A stretch of 64,000 nucleotides of DNA from Chloroflexota bacterium (lineage in GTDB: Bacteria > Chloroflexota > Anaerolineae > B4-G1), in the NCBI GenBank assembly GCA_024232355.1, contig JAAEPW010000406.1:1-64000 (forward strand), in the 5' to 3' direction. A model generated the notes under the pieces. It made no database searches. It worked only from the letters and a program-made list of their open reading frames with translations, and was not told the DNA's origin. A program made the translations under genes and the position numbers. Positions 37,227-46,342 of the stretch are shown piece after piece. The stretch's first letter is position 1, and each line of letters opens with the position of its first letter.

Positions 37227-38765
37227 ATGCACAGAAAAAACTTTTACCTCTACTTTACCGCCTTTGCCGGTGGATTAGCCTCACTGGCCGTCGAGATGAC
37301 TGCCTCCAGCCTGCTCCGCAACCACTTTGGTACTGCCAACCTGGTATGGGCAAGCATCATTGGCCTGATTCTCCTCTTTCTGACAGCCGGTTATTTTGTC
37401 GGCGGGCGCTGGGCCGATCGCGCCCCCTACCCCACCACTCTCTACCAGATCGTGGCCTGGGCCGGCTTTTTCACCGGCGTCGTGCCCTTTGCCGCCTATC
37501 CCGTACTCTCACTGGCATCGCTGGGCTTTGAGAATTACAATGCCGCCATGCTCGGCGGATCATTCCTCACCGTGATGATTCTCTTTAGCGTTCCGGTTAC
37601 CCTAATGGGCTGCGTTTCTCCTTTTATCATAAAGCTGGTGCTAGACGACGTGAAAAGCGCGGGACAGACCGCCGGTCGCGTCTATGCCATATCAACCACT
37701 GGCAGTTTTTTGGGAACCTTTCTGCCCAACTTGTTACTCGTGCCCATCATCGGCACACGCAATACCTTTGTACTGTTGTCATTACTCTTGCTGACCGTTG
37801 CATTCATTGGTCTGGCGCGCAGTGCTCCTCGTCGCTTGCTCCTGTACCTTTGGATGCCAGTCATCATCATCTTGCTGACCCTACTTTTACGTGGACAACC
37901 GGTCAAAGCAACAAAAGAAACCATATACGAGACCGAATCGGCCTATAACTATATCCAGGTAATACAAGATGAACACGGTTGCCGCTCTCTGATGCTAAAC
38001 GAAGGGCAAGGAATCCACTCTGTCTATTGCCCCGACCAACTACGCACGCCTGGCCCGTGGGACTATTTTCTCATTGCCCCTTATTTTAACCCTGCACCCT
38101 ATACTCCAGATCAAGTTCAGCGTGTGGCTCTCGTCGGGCTGGCTGCTGGCACGATGGCCCGGCAATACACTGCCGTCTATGGAGCGATTCCCATTGATGG
38201 GATAGAGATCGACCCCAAGATCGTGCACGTAGGGCAAGAGTATTTTGAGATGAACCTGCCCAATCTCAACATTATCGTTTCTGACGGGCGTTATGCCCTG
38301 GCCCATTCGAATCAGCGCTATACTATCGTTGGCATAGATGCCTACCGTCTACCCTACATTCCCCCACATCTGGCAACGGTAGAGTTCTTTCGTCAAGTGC
38401 ACGATCACCTCACGCCCAACGGTGTCGTCGCCATCAACGTTGGGCGTGCAGGTGAGGACTATCGACTGGTCGAAGCCATGTTAGCCACGCTGCTTCAAGT
38501 CTTTCCCTCTGCGCACGTGATCAGCGTACCATACAGCTTTAATACCGTTATCATTGCCACCGCACAGCCTACTGAGGCGAGTAACCTATTAGCTAATCTA
38601 CCCCACCTAGAAGGCGATGAATTCCTCTATCCAACAGCATTGACCGCGGCAGCAAACCTGCGCCCAACCGAACCTAGCACAGTCATCTTTACCGACGACC
38701 GTGCCGCTATCGAATTGATAACCAATGCCCTGGTATTCGACTATATCTTGAAAGGGAACCAATGA
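37227..38765 (+). CDS. Spermidine-synthase-like protein fused to a membrane domain
   Basis: Eight or nine membrane helices fill residues about 1-225, and an aminopropyltransferase-like (Rossmann) domain the rest. The start of the soluble part reads YNYIQVIQDEHGCRSLMLNEGQGIHS (a beta-strand pair typical of spermidine synthase). The nucleotide site is weak (VALVGLAAGTMARQYTAVYG), then GIEIDPKIVHVGQEYF and VSDGRYAL. The acidic residue and Tyr expected at the active site (DAY at about 371) are partly kept. Real polyamine synthesis is doubtful; fused proteins of this type are common and uncharacterised. There is no ribosome site, and the transcript seems leaderless. The next gene overlaps by 4 bases (ATGA). 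Confidence 0.85.
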   Translation: MHRKNFYLYFTAFAGGLASLAVEMTASSLLRNHFGTANLVWASIIGLILLFLTAGYFVGGRWADRAPYPTTLYQIVAWAGFFTGVVPFAAYPVLSLASLGFENYNAAMLGGSFLTVMILFSVPVTLMGCVSPFIIKLVLDDVKSAGQTAGRVYAISTTGSFLGTFLPNLLLVPIIGTRNTFVLLSLLLLTVAFIGLARSAPRRLLLYLWMPVIIILLTLLLRGQPVKATKETIYETESAYNYIQVIQDEHGCRSLMLNEGQGIHSVYCPDQLRTPGPWDYFLIAPYFNPAPYTPDQVQRVALVGLAAGTMARQYTAVYGAIPIDGIEIDPKIVHVGQEYFEMNLPNLNIIVSDGRYALAHSNQRYTIVGIDAYRLPYIPPHLATVEFFRQVHDHLTPNGVVAINVGRAGEDYRLVEAMLATLLQVFPSAHVISVPYSFNTVIIATAQPTEASNLLANLPHLEGDEFLYPTALTAAANLRPTEPSTVIFTDDRAAIELITNALVFDYILKGNQ

Positions 38766-39454
38766 ATAACAAACTATGGCCGCGTCTGATCCAATGGGTA
38801 CTCGTGCTGGCCCTACCCATCGTGCTGCTGACGGCAAATATACGTGTGGCTACCGGCCACTGGTTCGTACACTGGGAATATGGAAAAGCGAATTTTCCGC
38901 CCGACCCATACGGCCTCTCCACAAAAGAACGCATAGACCTGGCAGAGGTATGTGTGGACTATATAGCGAGCAGCGCCGACATCTCGCTCCTTGGAGATTT
39001 AAAACTTGACAACGGCGACCCCGCCTTTAACGCACGGGAACTGCGCCACATGTTCGACGTACAGGTGGTATATAGCCGCATAATGACAGTTGGCATCGTT
39101 GCCGCCCTGATACTGCTTGGCGCAATCATCACATCACTTGCTACAAGATATCCACGCCAACGTGTGGCTACCGTGCTTTGGAATGGCAGCTTGTTTACCC
39201 TCGGACTTTTGGGAATCGTTGGGGGATACATGGCACTCAACTGGAGAAATTTTTTCACTACGTTTCACCGCATCTTTTTCGAAGGCGATACTTGGACATT
39301 CCCTCTATCCGACACCCTGATTCGTCTATTCCCTATGAAATTGTGGATAGATGTAGCTATCGTCATCGTTGCGCCATTGGTCATCGAGAGCATTATTATT
39401 GCTGTCGCAAGTCAGGCCTGGATTCAACGCCTTGACAACAAATCTGTTGATTGA
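38762..39454 (+). CDS. DUF1461 (TIGR01906-type) integral membrane protein
   Basis: Function unknown. 230 residues with about four helices: an N-terminal one (about 8-27), two in the middle (about 105-160) and one near the end. The family marks are an outer loop after the first helix with Y(G)LSTKERIDLAEVCVDYI, the later NARELRHMFDV motif and the WRNFFTTFHRIFFEGDTWTFP segment. The overlap with the preceding gene (ATGA) implies translational coupling. The next gene's promoter begins inside its stop codon. Confidence 0.85.
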   Translation: MNNKLWPRLIQWVLVLALPIVLLTANIRVATGHWFVHWEYGKANFPPDPYGLSTKERIDLAEVCVDYIASSADISLLGDLKLDNGDPAFNARELRHMFDVQVVYSRIMTVGIVAALILLGAIITSLATRYPRQRVATVLWNGSLFTLGLLGIVGGYMALNWRNFFTTFHRIFFEGDTWTFPLSDTLIRLFPMKLWIDVAIVIVAPLVIESIIIAVASQAWIQRLDNKSVD

Positions 39455-39479
39455 CAGCATCCGACTTCTCAATTACAAT
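39451..39479 (+). promoter_or_regulatory. Predicted sigma70 promoter of the Ser/Thr kinase gene
   Basis: TTGACA (39451-39456), 17-base spacer, TACAAT (39474-39479), overlapping the end of the preceding gene. Confidence 0.75.
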
Positions 39480-39592
39480 AATACATGGGTTGAGTAACCG
39501 GGTCAAATTGTCCAATAAACCTGCCAAAACCCTCTTTCGTACGCAATGCAGCGTCTCTCAAAGGTCAAACGGGTATAGGAGTTGGTATCATC

Positions 39593-41065
39593 ATGTCCCT
39601 CATTCCAGGACAGATAGTTTATGATCGCTACAGGGTCATCACCTTGCTGAGCCCTGGCGGCATGAGCGCTGTCTATGAAGTGATCGATACTACCCTTAGT
39701 CTCCGTTGCGCGCTCAAGGAGATGATGCCGTATCCGGGGACTTCTGACACTGCACTGCCTCAGCTTCGAGAACAGTTTCAGCAAGAGGCGCGTCTGCTGG
39801 CAGAACTTCGCCACCCCAGTTTACCCCGTGTCACCGACCACTTTGAAGAAGATGGCAACGTCTATTTGGTAATGGATTATATCTATGGCAAACGCCTGGA
39901 TCAAGTAATTACCCAAAACAACAGCCTGTCCGAAAATCGAGTTCTGGATTGGGCGCGGCAATTGATGGAAGCCCTCGCTTACTGCCACAAGCAAGGTGTG
40001 ATCCACCGTGACGTGAAACCACAGAACGTAATTATCACATCACGCGGATGTGCCGTATTAGTTGACTTTGGACTGGCGAAACTGATGGATCCCAGCAACC
40101 CTCGTACGCGGACAGTGATGCAAGGACTGGGCACCCCCGAATATGCACCTCCTGAACAATATGATACCAAGGATGGACGACGTACCGATTCGCGCACAGA
40201 TATTTACTCTTTGGGTGCGACGCTTTATCACGCACTAGTTGGAAACCCACCGCCGATGTTGGCAGAACGAGTGATAGACCCAGCGAGCCTGGTTGCAGTA
40301 CAAGCACAAAGAAACGAGATAAGTTTGACGACCAACCAGGTGGTTATGAAAGCTATGGAACTGCAACCCATCGGGCGATTTCAAAACGTCGTAGAAATGC
40401 ACCAAGCGTTGTTTGGTCCAACCCAACCCAAGCTGGAAACGCAAAGCGTCACATCCGCCCAAGTGGACACAACTCCTGCCACAGAGGTACCAAGGTCCAC
40501 AGTGCAATTGTCGCAGATAGAAACCGACAGACTTGAAACCGGTAACCGATTTAGGGGTGTTTTAATGATCATCGGGCTTGCAGCCTTGGTAGTGATCGTC
40601 TCACTGATGATCGGTGGTACGAACATAGTAGGCACTCCCACAGCAACAGCGACATCCACACCGTCCGCCACGGCGACATTCACGCACACGCCAGTTCCGC
40701 CTTCCCCCACCACCACGCCCACACCCACGCCAACCCCCACCATCAGACCCGCCACACGCCGTCCTACCAGAACGATCGAAGAGATATTGCTGAGTGCATC
40801 TGTCACAGTCTCACCAACTCCAACGCGCATATATGTACTACCATCCCCCACACATACGTCAACAGCAATGCCGACAAATACAAATACCCCACAGCCGTCG
40901 CGCCCACGCGAATCCACGCATGCATCACCCACACCTGAACCACCCACACCTGAACCACCCACACCTGTCTCACCCACACCTGTACCAACCACATCTGTAC
41001 CACCCACAAAGACAATACGTCCCACAGTAACAAGCCCAGCCCCGACCGAACCAAGTTCCGAATAG
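39593..41065 (+). CDS. Membrane-anchored Ser/Thr protein kinase (Hanks type)
   Basis: Cytoplasmic kinase domain (about 12-275): a glycine loop (LLSPGGMSAVYEV) in which some glycines are replaced, VAIK-type Lys 42 in CALKEM, catalytic HRDVKPQN (138-145), DFG (158-160) and APPEQY in place of APE. One helix (about 321-342) crosses the membrane. The outer 145 residues are Pro/Thr-rich without a folded sensor such as PASTA, and include a tandem repeat. Probably a signalling kinase sensing the wall or surface; substrates are unknown. It may be autonomous, with its own promoter. Confidence 0.93.
   Translation: MSLIPGQIVYDRYRVITLLSPGGMSAVYEVIDTTLSLRCALKEMMPYPGTSDTALPQLREQFQQEARLLAELRHPSLPRVTDHFEEDGNVYLVMDYIYGKRLDQVITQNNSLSENRVLDWARQLMEALAYCHKQGVIHRDVKPQNVIITSRGCAVLVDFGLAKLMDPSNPRTRTVMQGLGTPEYAPPEQYDTKDGRRTDSRTDIYSLGATLYHALVGNPPPMLAERVIDPASLVAVQAQRNEISLTTNQVVMKAMELQPIGRFQNVVEMHQALFGPTQPKLETQSVTSAQVDTTPATEVPRSTVQLSQIETDRLETGNRFRGVLMIIGLAALVVIVSLMIGGTNIVGTPTATATSTPSATATFTHTPVPPSPTTTPTPTPTPTIRPATRRPTRTIEEILLSASVTVSPTPTRIYVLPSPTHTSTAMPTNTNTPQPSRPRESTHASPTPEPPTPEPPTPVSPTPVPTTSVPPTKTIRPTVTSPAPTEPSSE
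40926..41007 (+). repeat. 15-base tandem repeat in the kinase tail
   Basis: About five imperfect copies of a CACCCACACCTGAAC-type unit encode TPEPP/TPVSP/TPVPT repeats, likely a flexible, possibly glycosylated surface stalk that can vary in copy number. Confidence 0.75.
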
Positions 41066-41075
41066 CTCTAACCAG

Positions 41076-41103
41076 TTGTCTTTTCACCCATTTCCGGTAT
41101 AAT
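41076..41103 (+). promoter_or_regulatory. Predicted promoter of tyrS
   Basis: TTGTCT (41076-41081), 16-base spacer, TATAAT (41098-41103), leaving a leader of about 195 bases. Confidence 0.65.
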
Positions 41104-41176
41104 TTGGCAAGATCGTAAACTGAGGAAGATGAATTGATACACCAGTTACAGAAATTCCACACATACATCTATTCTA

Positions 41177-41259
41177 GCGGATTGTAGTGCCGTGGCCCCA
41201 ATCCTGCGCCACTTTGTGCTGCAATCCGCCCCTCCAGACCCACATTCGGTGGGTTTTTT
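41177..41259 (+). promoter_or_regulatory. Structured tyrS leader ending in a terminator hairpin
   Basis: GCGGATTG (41177-41184) pairs exactly with CAATCCGC (41222-41229), enclosing GTGGC/GCCAC. Directly after, ACCCAC (41238-41243) and GTGGGT (41249-41254) form a hairpin followed by six T. The start codon is 45 bases further on. This suits transcription attenuation; I could not confirm T-box motifs. Confidence 0.5.
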
Positions 41260-41304
41260 GTTACCTCTATCACAAAAATTACGATCACAAAGGAGACACA
41301 TTCA

Positions 41305-42528
41305 ATGACTAACCTTTCAATAGATGAACAAATCAACATTCTGATGCGCGGTGTTGAATTTGGAGACGAACAAATCAAAGATCATATGCAGGGAGAACTG
41401 CGCGAGCGATTGATCGAATCCGAAAAAACCGAACGCCCGCTTCGCACATACACTGGATTTGACCCCACTGCCACATATCTGACCCTGGGTCACACTGTGC
41501 CAATGCGCAAGTTGCGCCAGTTTCAAGAGTTGGGCCACGAGGTGACATTCCTCATCGGCACCTTTACCGGCCTCATTGGAGATGCCAGTGACAAGACCAA
41601 CGCGCGCCAGCAGCAAACGCCGGAGCAAGTTGCAGAGAACGCACGCAGCTACACTGAGCAGGCATTCAAGATCCTCGACCCAGAAAAGACGGTCGTGCGC
41701 GAGAATGGCACATGGTTGAACACGCTCACTTTTGCAGACGTCATCGGGCTAGCCTCCAACTTTACCGTCCAACAATTCCTGGCCCGCGAGAACTTTACAC
41801 TACGGTACGAAAAAGGTGATGCCATCTGGTTACACGAATTCTTTTACGCACTGATGCAAGGATACGACGCCGTGGCTATGGAAACCGATGTGCAAGTCGG
41901 TGGTACCGAGCAACTATTCAATCTCCTGGCCGGGCGCAAGTTGCAAGAAGCATTTGGCCAACGCCCTCAGGTATGCGTCACTATGCCCATCCTGGTAGGT
42001 ACCGACGGTACGATGCGCATGTCCAAGAGTACGGGCAACCACGTTGGCATCAACGATGCGCCGGAAGACAAGTATGGCAAGACCATGTCCATTCCCGACA
42101 CAGCGATGCGTAACTGGTTCGAACTGGTCACTCGTTGGAGCCCAGAGCCGATCAACGAGTTACTAGACACAGTGGAGCAAGGAAAACTACATCCAATGGA
42201 GGCAAAGAAAAAGCTGGCTTGGGAAATCGTCTCTATCTTTGACGGAGACCAGGCCGCCGACAAGGCCGCCACTCACTTTGCCCGGGTACACCAACAGCGC
42301 AAGTTACCAAAAGATATACCCACCCGCGTGCTGACCGGCCCAACCAATATCGTGAACATTATCCACGATGCCGGGTTTGCGCCCAGCAAGAGCCAGGCTC
42401 GCCGGCTGGTGCAGCAAGGAGCCGTCAAATTGGACAATGAACGCGTCACCAGCATTGAGACAGATATTGAGAACGCGGGGATATTGCAAGTGGGAAAGCG
42501 CCGCTTTCTACAGCTAACTCTAAAATAA
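41305..42528 (+). CDS. tyrS: Tyrosine-tRNA ligase
   Basis: Class I synthetase for tRNA-Tyr. The Rossmann start is [18 protein letters not shown] (about 49-66, with the HIGH-equivalent LGH). The tyrosine pocket has the [10 protein letters not shown] segment (about 199-208), and the KMSKS loop reads [12 protein letters not shown] (about 236-247). A C-terminal S4 RNA-binding domain (about 345-405) is present. The layout and sequence fit the TyrZ-like branch. AAAGGAG precedes the ATG. Confidence 0.96.
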   Translation: MTNLSIDEQINILMRGVEFGDEQIKDHMQGELRERLIESEKTERPLRTYTGFDPTATYLTLGHTVPMRKLRQFQELGHEVTFLIGTFTGLIGDASDKTNARQQQTPEQVAENARSYTEQAFKILDPEKTVVRENGTWLNTLTFADVIGLASNFTVQQFLARENFTLRYEKGDAIWLHEFFYALMQGYDAVAMETDVQVGGTEQLFNLLAGRKLQEAFGQRPQVCVTMPILVGTDGTMRMSKSTGNHVGINDAPEDKYGKTMSIPDTAMRNWFELVTRWSPEPINELLDTVEQGKLHPMEAKKKLAWEIVSIFDGDQAADKAATHFARVHQQRKLPKDIPTRVLTGPTNIVNIIHDAGFAPSKSQARRLVQQGAVKLDNERVTSIETDIENAGILQVGKRRFLQLTLK

Positions 42529-42566
42529 ATATATCAAGCACCGATTTTAACTTAAAGGAGTGTCAA

Positions 42567-43529
42567 ATGAAAGATCGAACAATTGCGTGGATATTTTTGG
42601 CCTTTGTCCTGGGCTTTGCGATGCCAGTATGTAGTTGCGTCGGCACAGGATTCATCGTACTGAACGCGCTGAGCAGTATGGCAGGGGAATCCACGCCAAC
42701 AATGGCTGGTGTGGGTGACGCGGTGGCTGTGATTCGACTTGACGGGAGCATCTCTAGTGGTTCCGCCGAGGATTACTTTAGCTCACAGGGTATCACCCCC
42801 GAACTCGTGAACGACTTGTTGGAACAAGCTGCTGCCAACCCCGACATCAAATCCGTCGTGGTGCGCGTCAACAGTCCCGGCGGCAGTGTGGTCGCCTCAG
42901 ACGAGATTTACCGTGCCTTTTTGGAATTTGATAAACCTATCGTCATCTGGATGGGCGATATGGCGGCCTCGGGCGGTTACTATATCGCCTGCGGCTCTGA
43001 TTATGTCTTTGCTCATCCCGACACGTTGACCGGCTCTATCGGCGTTATCAGCCAGTTCCTCAGTGTTGAAGAACTGATGAGCAAAGTCGGTGTGGATGCA
43101 GTAATCATCACCTCCGGCCCAAACAAGGACATTGGCAGCCCCTACCGTGAGATGACGGAGGAGGAACAAGCGCTGTGGGGAGAAATCATCGACGAAGTCT
43201 ATGATGGGTTTGTAGAAATCGTAGCCCAGGCTCGCGATATACCGCTGGATGATGTACGTGAGTTGGCCGACGGCCGCGTATACACCGGACGGCAAGCGCT
43301 CGAACGTGGGTTGGTGGATGAGTTAGGGGTACCAGACAACGCCATCTCAAAGGCCGCGGAACTGGGCGGCATTGAAGGAGAACCTCGCGTGATCGAGTTG
43401 GAATCAATGCCATCTTTCCTCGACACGCTGTATGGTTTCCAGGCCCGCTCATCGGTAGTGCCAACGTTGGAAGATATCCTGAGTTGGGCTGGCGCGCCGT
43501 CGCTCGAGTTTCGGTTTGTAGGGCAGTAG
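42567..43529 (+). CDS. sppA: Signal peptide peptidase SppA, short form
   Basis: Membrane-bound serine protease with a Ser-Lys dyad that degrades cleaved signal peptides. One N-terminal helix (about 7-36) anchors it with the protease outside. The ClpP-like core carries VNSPGGSVVASDEIYRA (about 101-117), catalytic Ser 135 in MAASGGYYIA and the general base Lys at about 187 in GPNKDIGSPYREMT. At 320 residues it is the single-domain type of Gram-positive bacteria and archaea, not the 67 kDa double form of E. coli. AAAGGAG lies before the ATG. It converges on the ATPase cluster. Confidence 0.92.
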   Translation: MKDRTIAWIFLAFVLGFAMPVCSCVGTGFIVLNALSSMAGESTPTMAGVGDAVAVIRLDGSISSGSAEDYFSSQGITPELVNDLLEQAAANPDIKSVVVRVNSPGGSVVASDEIYRAFLEFDKPIVIWMGDMAASGGYYIACGSDYVFAHPDTLTGSIGVISQFLSVEELMSKVGVDAVIITSGPNKDIGSPYREMTEEEQALWGEIIDEVYDGFVEIVAQARDIPLDDVRELADGRVYTGRQALERGLVDELGVPDNAISKAAELGGIEGEPRVIELESMPSFLDTLYGFQARSSVVPTLEDILSWAGAPSLEFRFVGQ

Positions 43530-43570
43530 ACTCGTCAGATGCAACTTTTGTAGACCCGAAACCCGAGTCC

Positions 43571-46342
43571 CTAGCGAGCATCCCGAACAAACCAACGTCG
43601 AATCAATTCTACCTGGAACCGGTAGCCCTCGCCCGTGCGCTCGATCAGTTCACGCAAGACGAGCAGATCGAGCGCGTGGGCCAGTTTATCCTTGTCAGAA
43701 AATTGGAGTGCGAGGAGGTCAGTCTGATTGACTGCGACCCTTTCTCCCTGCACCGCTATGAAACGGAGCATTGCCAGTTCGGCAGCGTTGACTTGGTTAC
43801 GCTCAATGTCGGCAAAGAAAAAACTACCGTGATTCAGAGCTTCTGGTACCGCGGCCTCTACATCGTCCAGGCAAGCCAACCGGCGAACGGTGGGCGATTG
43901 CTCATTCTTGAGGGCCACGATCTCGGCACAGAGTAGTTGCACCAGGGCCGGATGCCCCCGCGTGAGGTCCAACACCCGCTGGCAAGCATCCGGTTCGTAG
44001 CACAATGCAAAATCCTTGACCGGTTGCTCAACGAGTTGGCGCGTCTCGTTCTCTTCCAAATAACCAATGTGCACTACCTGCACGTTGATCAGGTAGGACG
44101 ACCAACGTTGCAGTTCATCCAGGGTGTGAGAACCAGCCAACAACAGCTTGAAACGAGGGCGATGCTGGATCAAATGACGCATCATGCCCATCACGGCGGT
44201 CTCGTCAAAGCGTTTTTCAGCCAGAGCGCCGTCCAGCGCCTCGAACTCGTCCAGAGTGAGTAGTGCCGTGCGCTGCCCCAAAACTTGCTCAACCTGGTCT
44301 AACCACTCGTCAAAGCCCGTGAAAGGATCATCGACCAGCATTTCGCGAGTCAGAGAGGGCAAAGTCAACCCTCGCTGCCGCTCAGCCGATCTCGCCATCC
44401 CACGGGCAATATTGTAAAGAAAACCCGCGTGATCGTTGGCCCGTGTGGCTGGTCCTTGCAAATCCACAAAGAGCGGAACAACCGTGCTGGGCAACAAACG
44501 TCCCAAATTAGTGAGCAGCGAGGTCTTGCCCATACGCCGTTGACCGTAAAGCAGCAAAGGCGGGCGTCGCCGGTCGAGCAACAGTTGCTCGATACGAGCG
44601 CTAACATCGGTGCGCCCAACAAAAATCTCTTGTATCTCTGTGAGAGGCACACCGATGACGTAGGGATTATCAATCTCCTGACGTGCTTCGACCGTTCCAG
44701 TCAGTTCACGCATGTGCTCGGCGACGATCTGTCGCCATTTGTTGGCAATCGGACGAAAGCGTGCCACGTAATCCTCTCCACTACGAGTTAACTCTCGCAA
44801 CAAACCATCCAAGCGATCCTCCATGCCGCTGAGGGCCAACCGGCGGTTGTAGGCGCTTTCCTGGCGCAAGGCGGCCTCCACATCCTGACTAACACGAATA
44901 AAACTACGTAGCAGGGCGCTGGCGGGGCCTTCCAAATCACCAGCGGCTAAACCACGATGAGATTGACTGATATCCGTCACATCTGCACAGCGCTCCAAAC
45001 CACGCGCGTCCAACTCGATCTGCGCGGCTTGGGCAGCCCAGCGTTGACGACCATCGCTCAAGTATTCCATAGCGATCTGCCCCTCAGATGGATTGCGTTC
45101 CATCACGAGGACAAGGTGATCCTCCAGACCAGGCAAACGCAAGCGCTGAAATTCATCCCAAAAAGCAGAACGCCTGCGCAACAGACTGAGCCGATCTCCG
45201 GCGCGCTGTTCGTCGGCGCGGTAGAGCAAAAAGTCATACACCGCCTGAAAAGGAAAGGTCAGTACGGGCCGCCACCCAGAAAGGAGTAATCCCAACGCGG
45301 TGCCGATCAGGGACAAAAAAACGATCATAAACGTCCAGGCCGCGGGGAGCAACAATGCAAAAGCTACCAGTCCCCCAAATGCTCCCAAGCCCAGCGCGCC
45401 CGCTATCGCACCGGCCCAAGGGCCTGCGATGCGCTCGGCCGCCGCGTGCGGCAGGGCAAAAGAGGTCGCAATTAGCATACTGCTCCCCAAACCCAGCACC
45501 ATTCCACTCATTGCACTGTCTGATACAATAGGTGACACGTCAAAGGCCAGCAAACCACCCAGTACGCCAAGCACGACGCCAAATGCCGCACCACGACGCC
45601 AGTTGCGCGCACGCCACCCAGACGCCACACCAAGCGCTGCCGCACCCGCTACACCAACCGGCGTGATGGGCGCGACGACGAGCAGCGCAGCAACAGCCAA
45701 GCCGCTGACCAAAACACCGACAACAACACCCCCCATCTGTCTGGCCAATGAATAAGCCGTCTCTCGGCTCGCCACGTTGCCAGCTACACTGCTTGAGACA
45801 CCCACACTCACACCAAACGCCACGATGAGGATCACGGTCAATGATGCGTTTTGGGCCAAATTGTCTACTGCCCCCCTGGCCACAATAGCCGTCACGCCAG
45901 CTTCTATGCCGATGCACACGCCAGTCACCACGCCGATCACTGAACTTGCTGCCATACCGATCACGATACTGACGCCCATACTGACCCCTACCCCAATCCC
46001 TATACCAACCAAAATACTTTCGCGCGGCTCTCCCAACGCCCACAGCAACAAACCGACCACCAATCCGACAATGAGAGGCCAGATGATGTATTTTCTAATT
46101 AACAGCCGCTGCATATCCGGAGCAAGCCAGTGCTCTTGCTCCAACTCGGCCAAACAAAAATCGGGACGCAGGGTAGGATCAATACGGGCAACACAGTTGC
46201 GCCAAGCCGAGGGATGAAAGAAAAGCCAAAAGAGCAGTTGCAAGCTACCCAGAACCAAATTTGGGTGCAATTCTGGCGCATCGGTGTAGGTATTTTCAAA
46301 TTTCCGAGTTTCAGATTTAGAGTTCATCGTCTCATCGGTCAT
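43571..46342 (-). CDS. Membrane protein with C-terminal STAND-like AAA ATPase
   Basis: 923 residues. Residues about 85-360 form a very Gly/Val/Ala-rich membrane domain with roughly ten helices and repeated GVGVS/GVVTG patterns. A soluble coiled linker follows (about 370-560). The ATPase region begins at IFVGRTDVSARIEQLL (about 573), with Walker A YGQRRMGKTS (599-608), Walker B ALLTLDEFE (693-701) and sensor LLLAGSH. It ends in a winged-helix-like region (about 830-920). This is the archaeal-type ATPase/STAND layout: a sensor or switch using NTP hydrolysis. No effector domain is recognisable. The start overlaps the stop of the kinase gene by 4 bases (ATGA). Confidence 0.8.
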   Translation of the reverse strand: MTDETMNSKSETRKFENTYTDAPELHPNLVLGSLQLLFWLFFHPSAWRNCVARIDPTLRPDFCLAELEQEHWLAPDMQRLLIRKYIIWPLIVGLVVGLLLWALGEPRESILVGIGIGVGVSMGVSIVIGMAASSVIGVVTGVCIGIEAGVTAIVARGAVDNLAQNASLTVILIVAFGVSVGVSSSVAGNVASRETAYSLARQMGGVVVGVLVSGLAVAALLVVAPITPVGVAGAAALGVASGWRARNWRRGAAFGVVLGVLGGLLAFDVSPIVSDSAMSGMVLGLGSSMLIATSFALPHAAAERIAGPWAGAIAGALGLGAFGGLVAFALLLPAAWTFMIVFLSLIGTALGLLLSGWRPVLTFPFQAVYDFLLYRADEQRAGDRLSLLRRRSAFWDEFQRLRLPGLEDHLVLVMERNPSEGQIAMEYLSDGRQRWAAQAAQIELDARGLERCADVTDISQSHRGLAAGDLEGPASALLRSFIRVSQDVEAALRQESAYNRRLALSGMEDRLDGLLRELTRSGEDYVARFRPIANKWRQIVAEHMRELTGTVEARQEIDNPYVIGVPLTEIQEIFVGRTDVSARIEQLLLDRRRPPLLLYGQRRMGKTSLLTNLGRLLPSTVVPLFVDLQGPATRANDHAGFLYNIARGMARSAERQRGLTLPSLTREMLVDDPFTGFDEWLDQVEQVLGQRTALLTLDEFEALDGALAEKRFDETAVMGMMRHLIQHRPRFKLLLAGSHTLDELQRWSSYLINVQVVHIGYLEENETRQLVEQPVKDFALCYEPDACQRVLDLTRGHPALVQLLCAEIVALKNEQSPTVRRLACLDDVEAAVPEALNHGSFFFADIERNQVNAAELAMLRFIAVQGERVAVNQTDLLALQFSDKDKLAHALDLLVLRELIERTGEGYRFQVELIRRWFVRDAR

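Noticed and set aside
40381..41025. Minus-strand Gly/Val-rich frame over the kinase tail
   Set aside because: A mirror of the Pro/Thr-rich repeats of the kinase; low complexity and no start signals.
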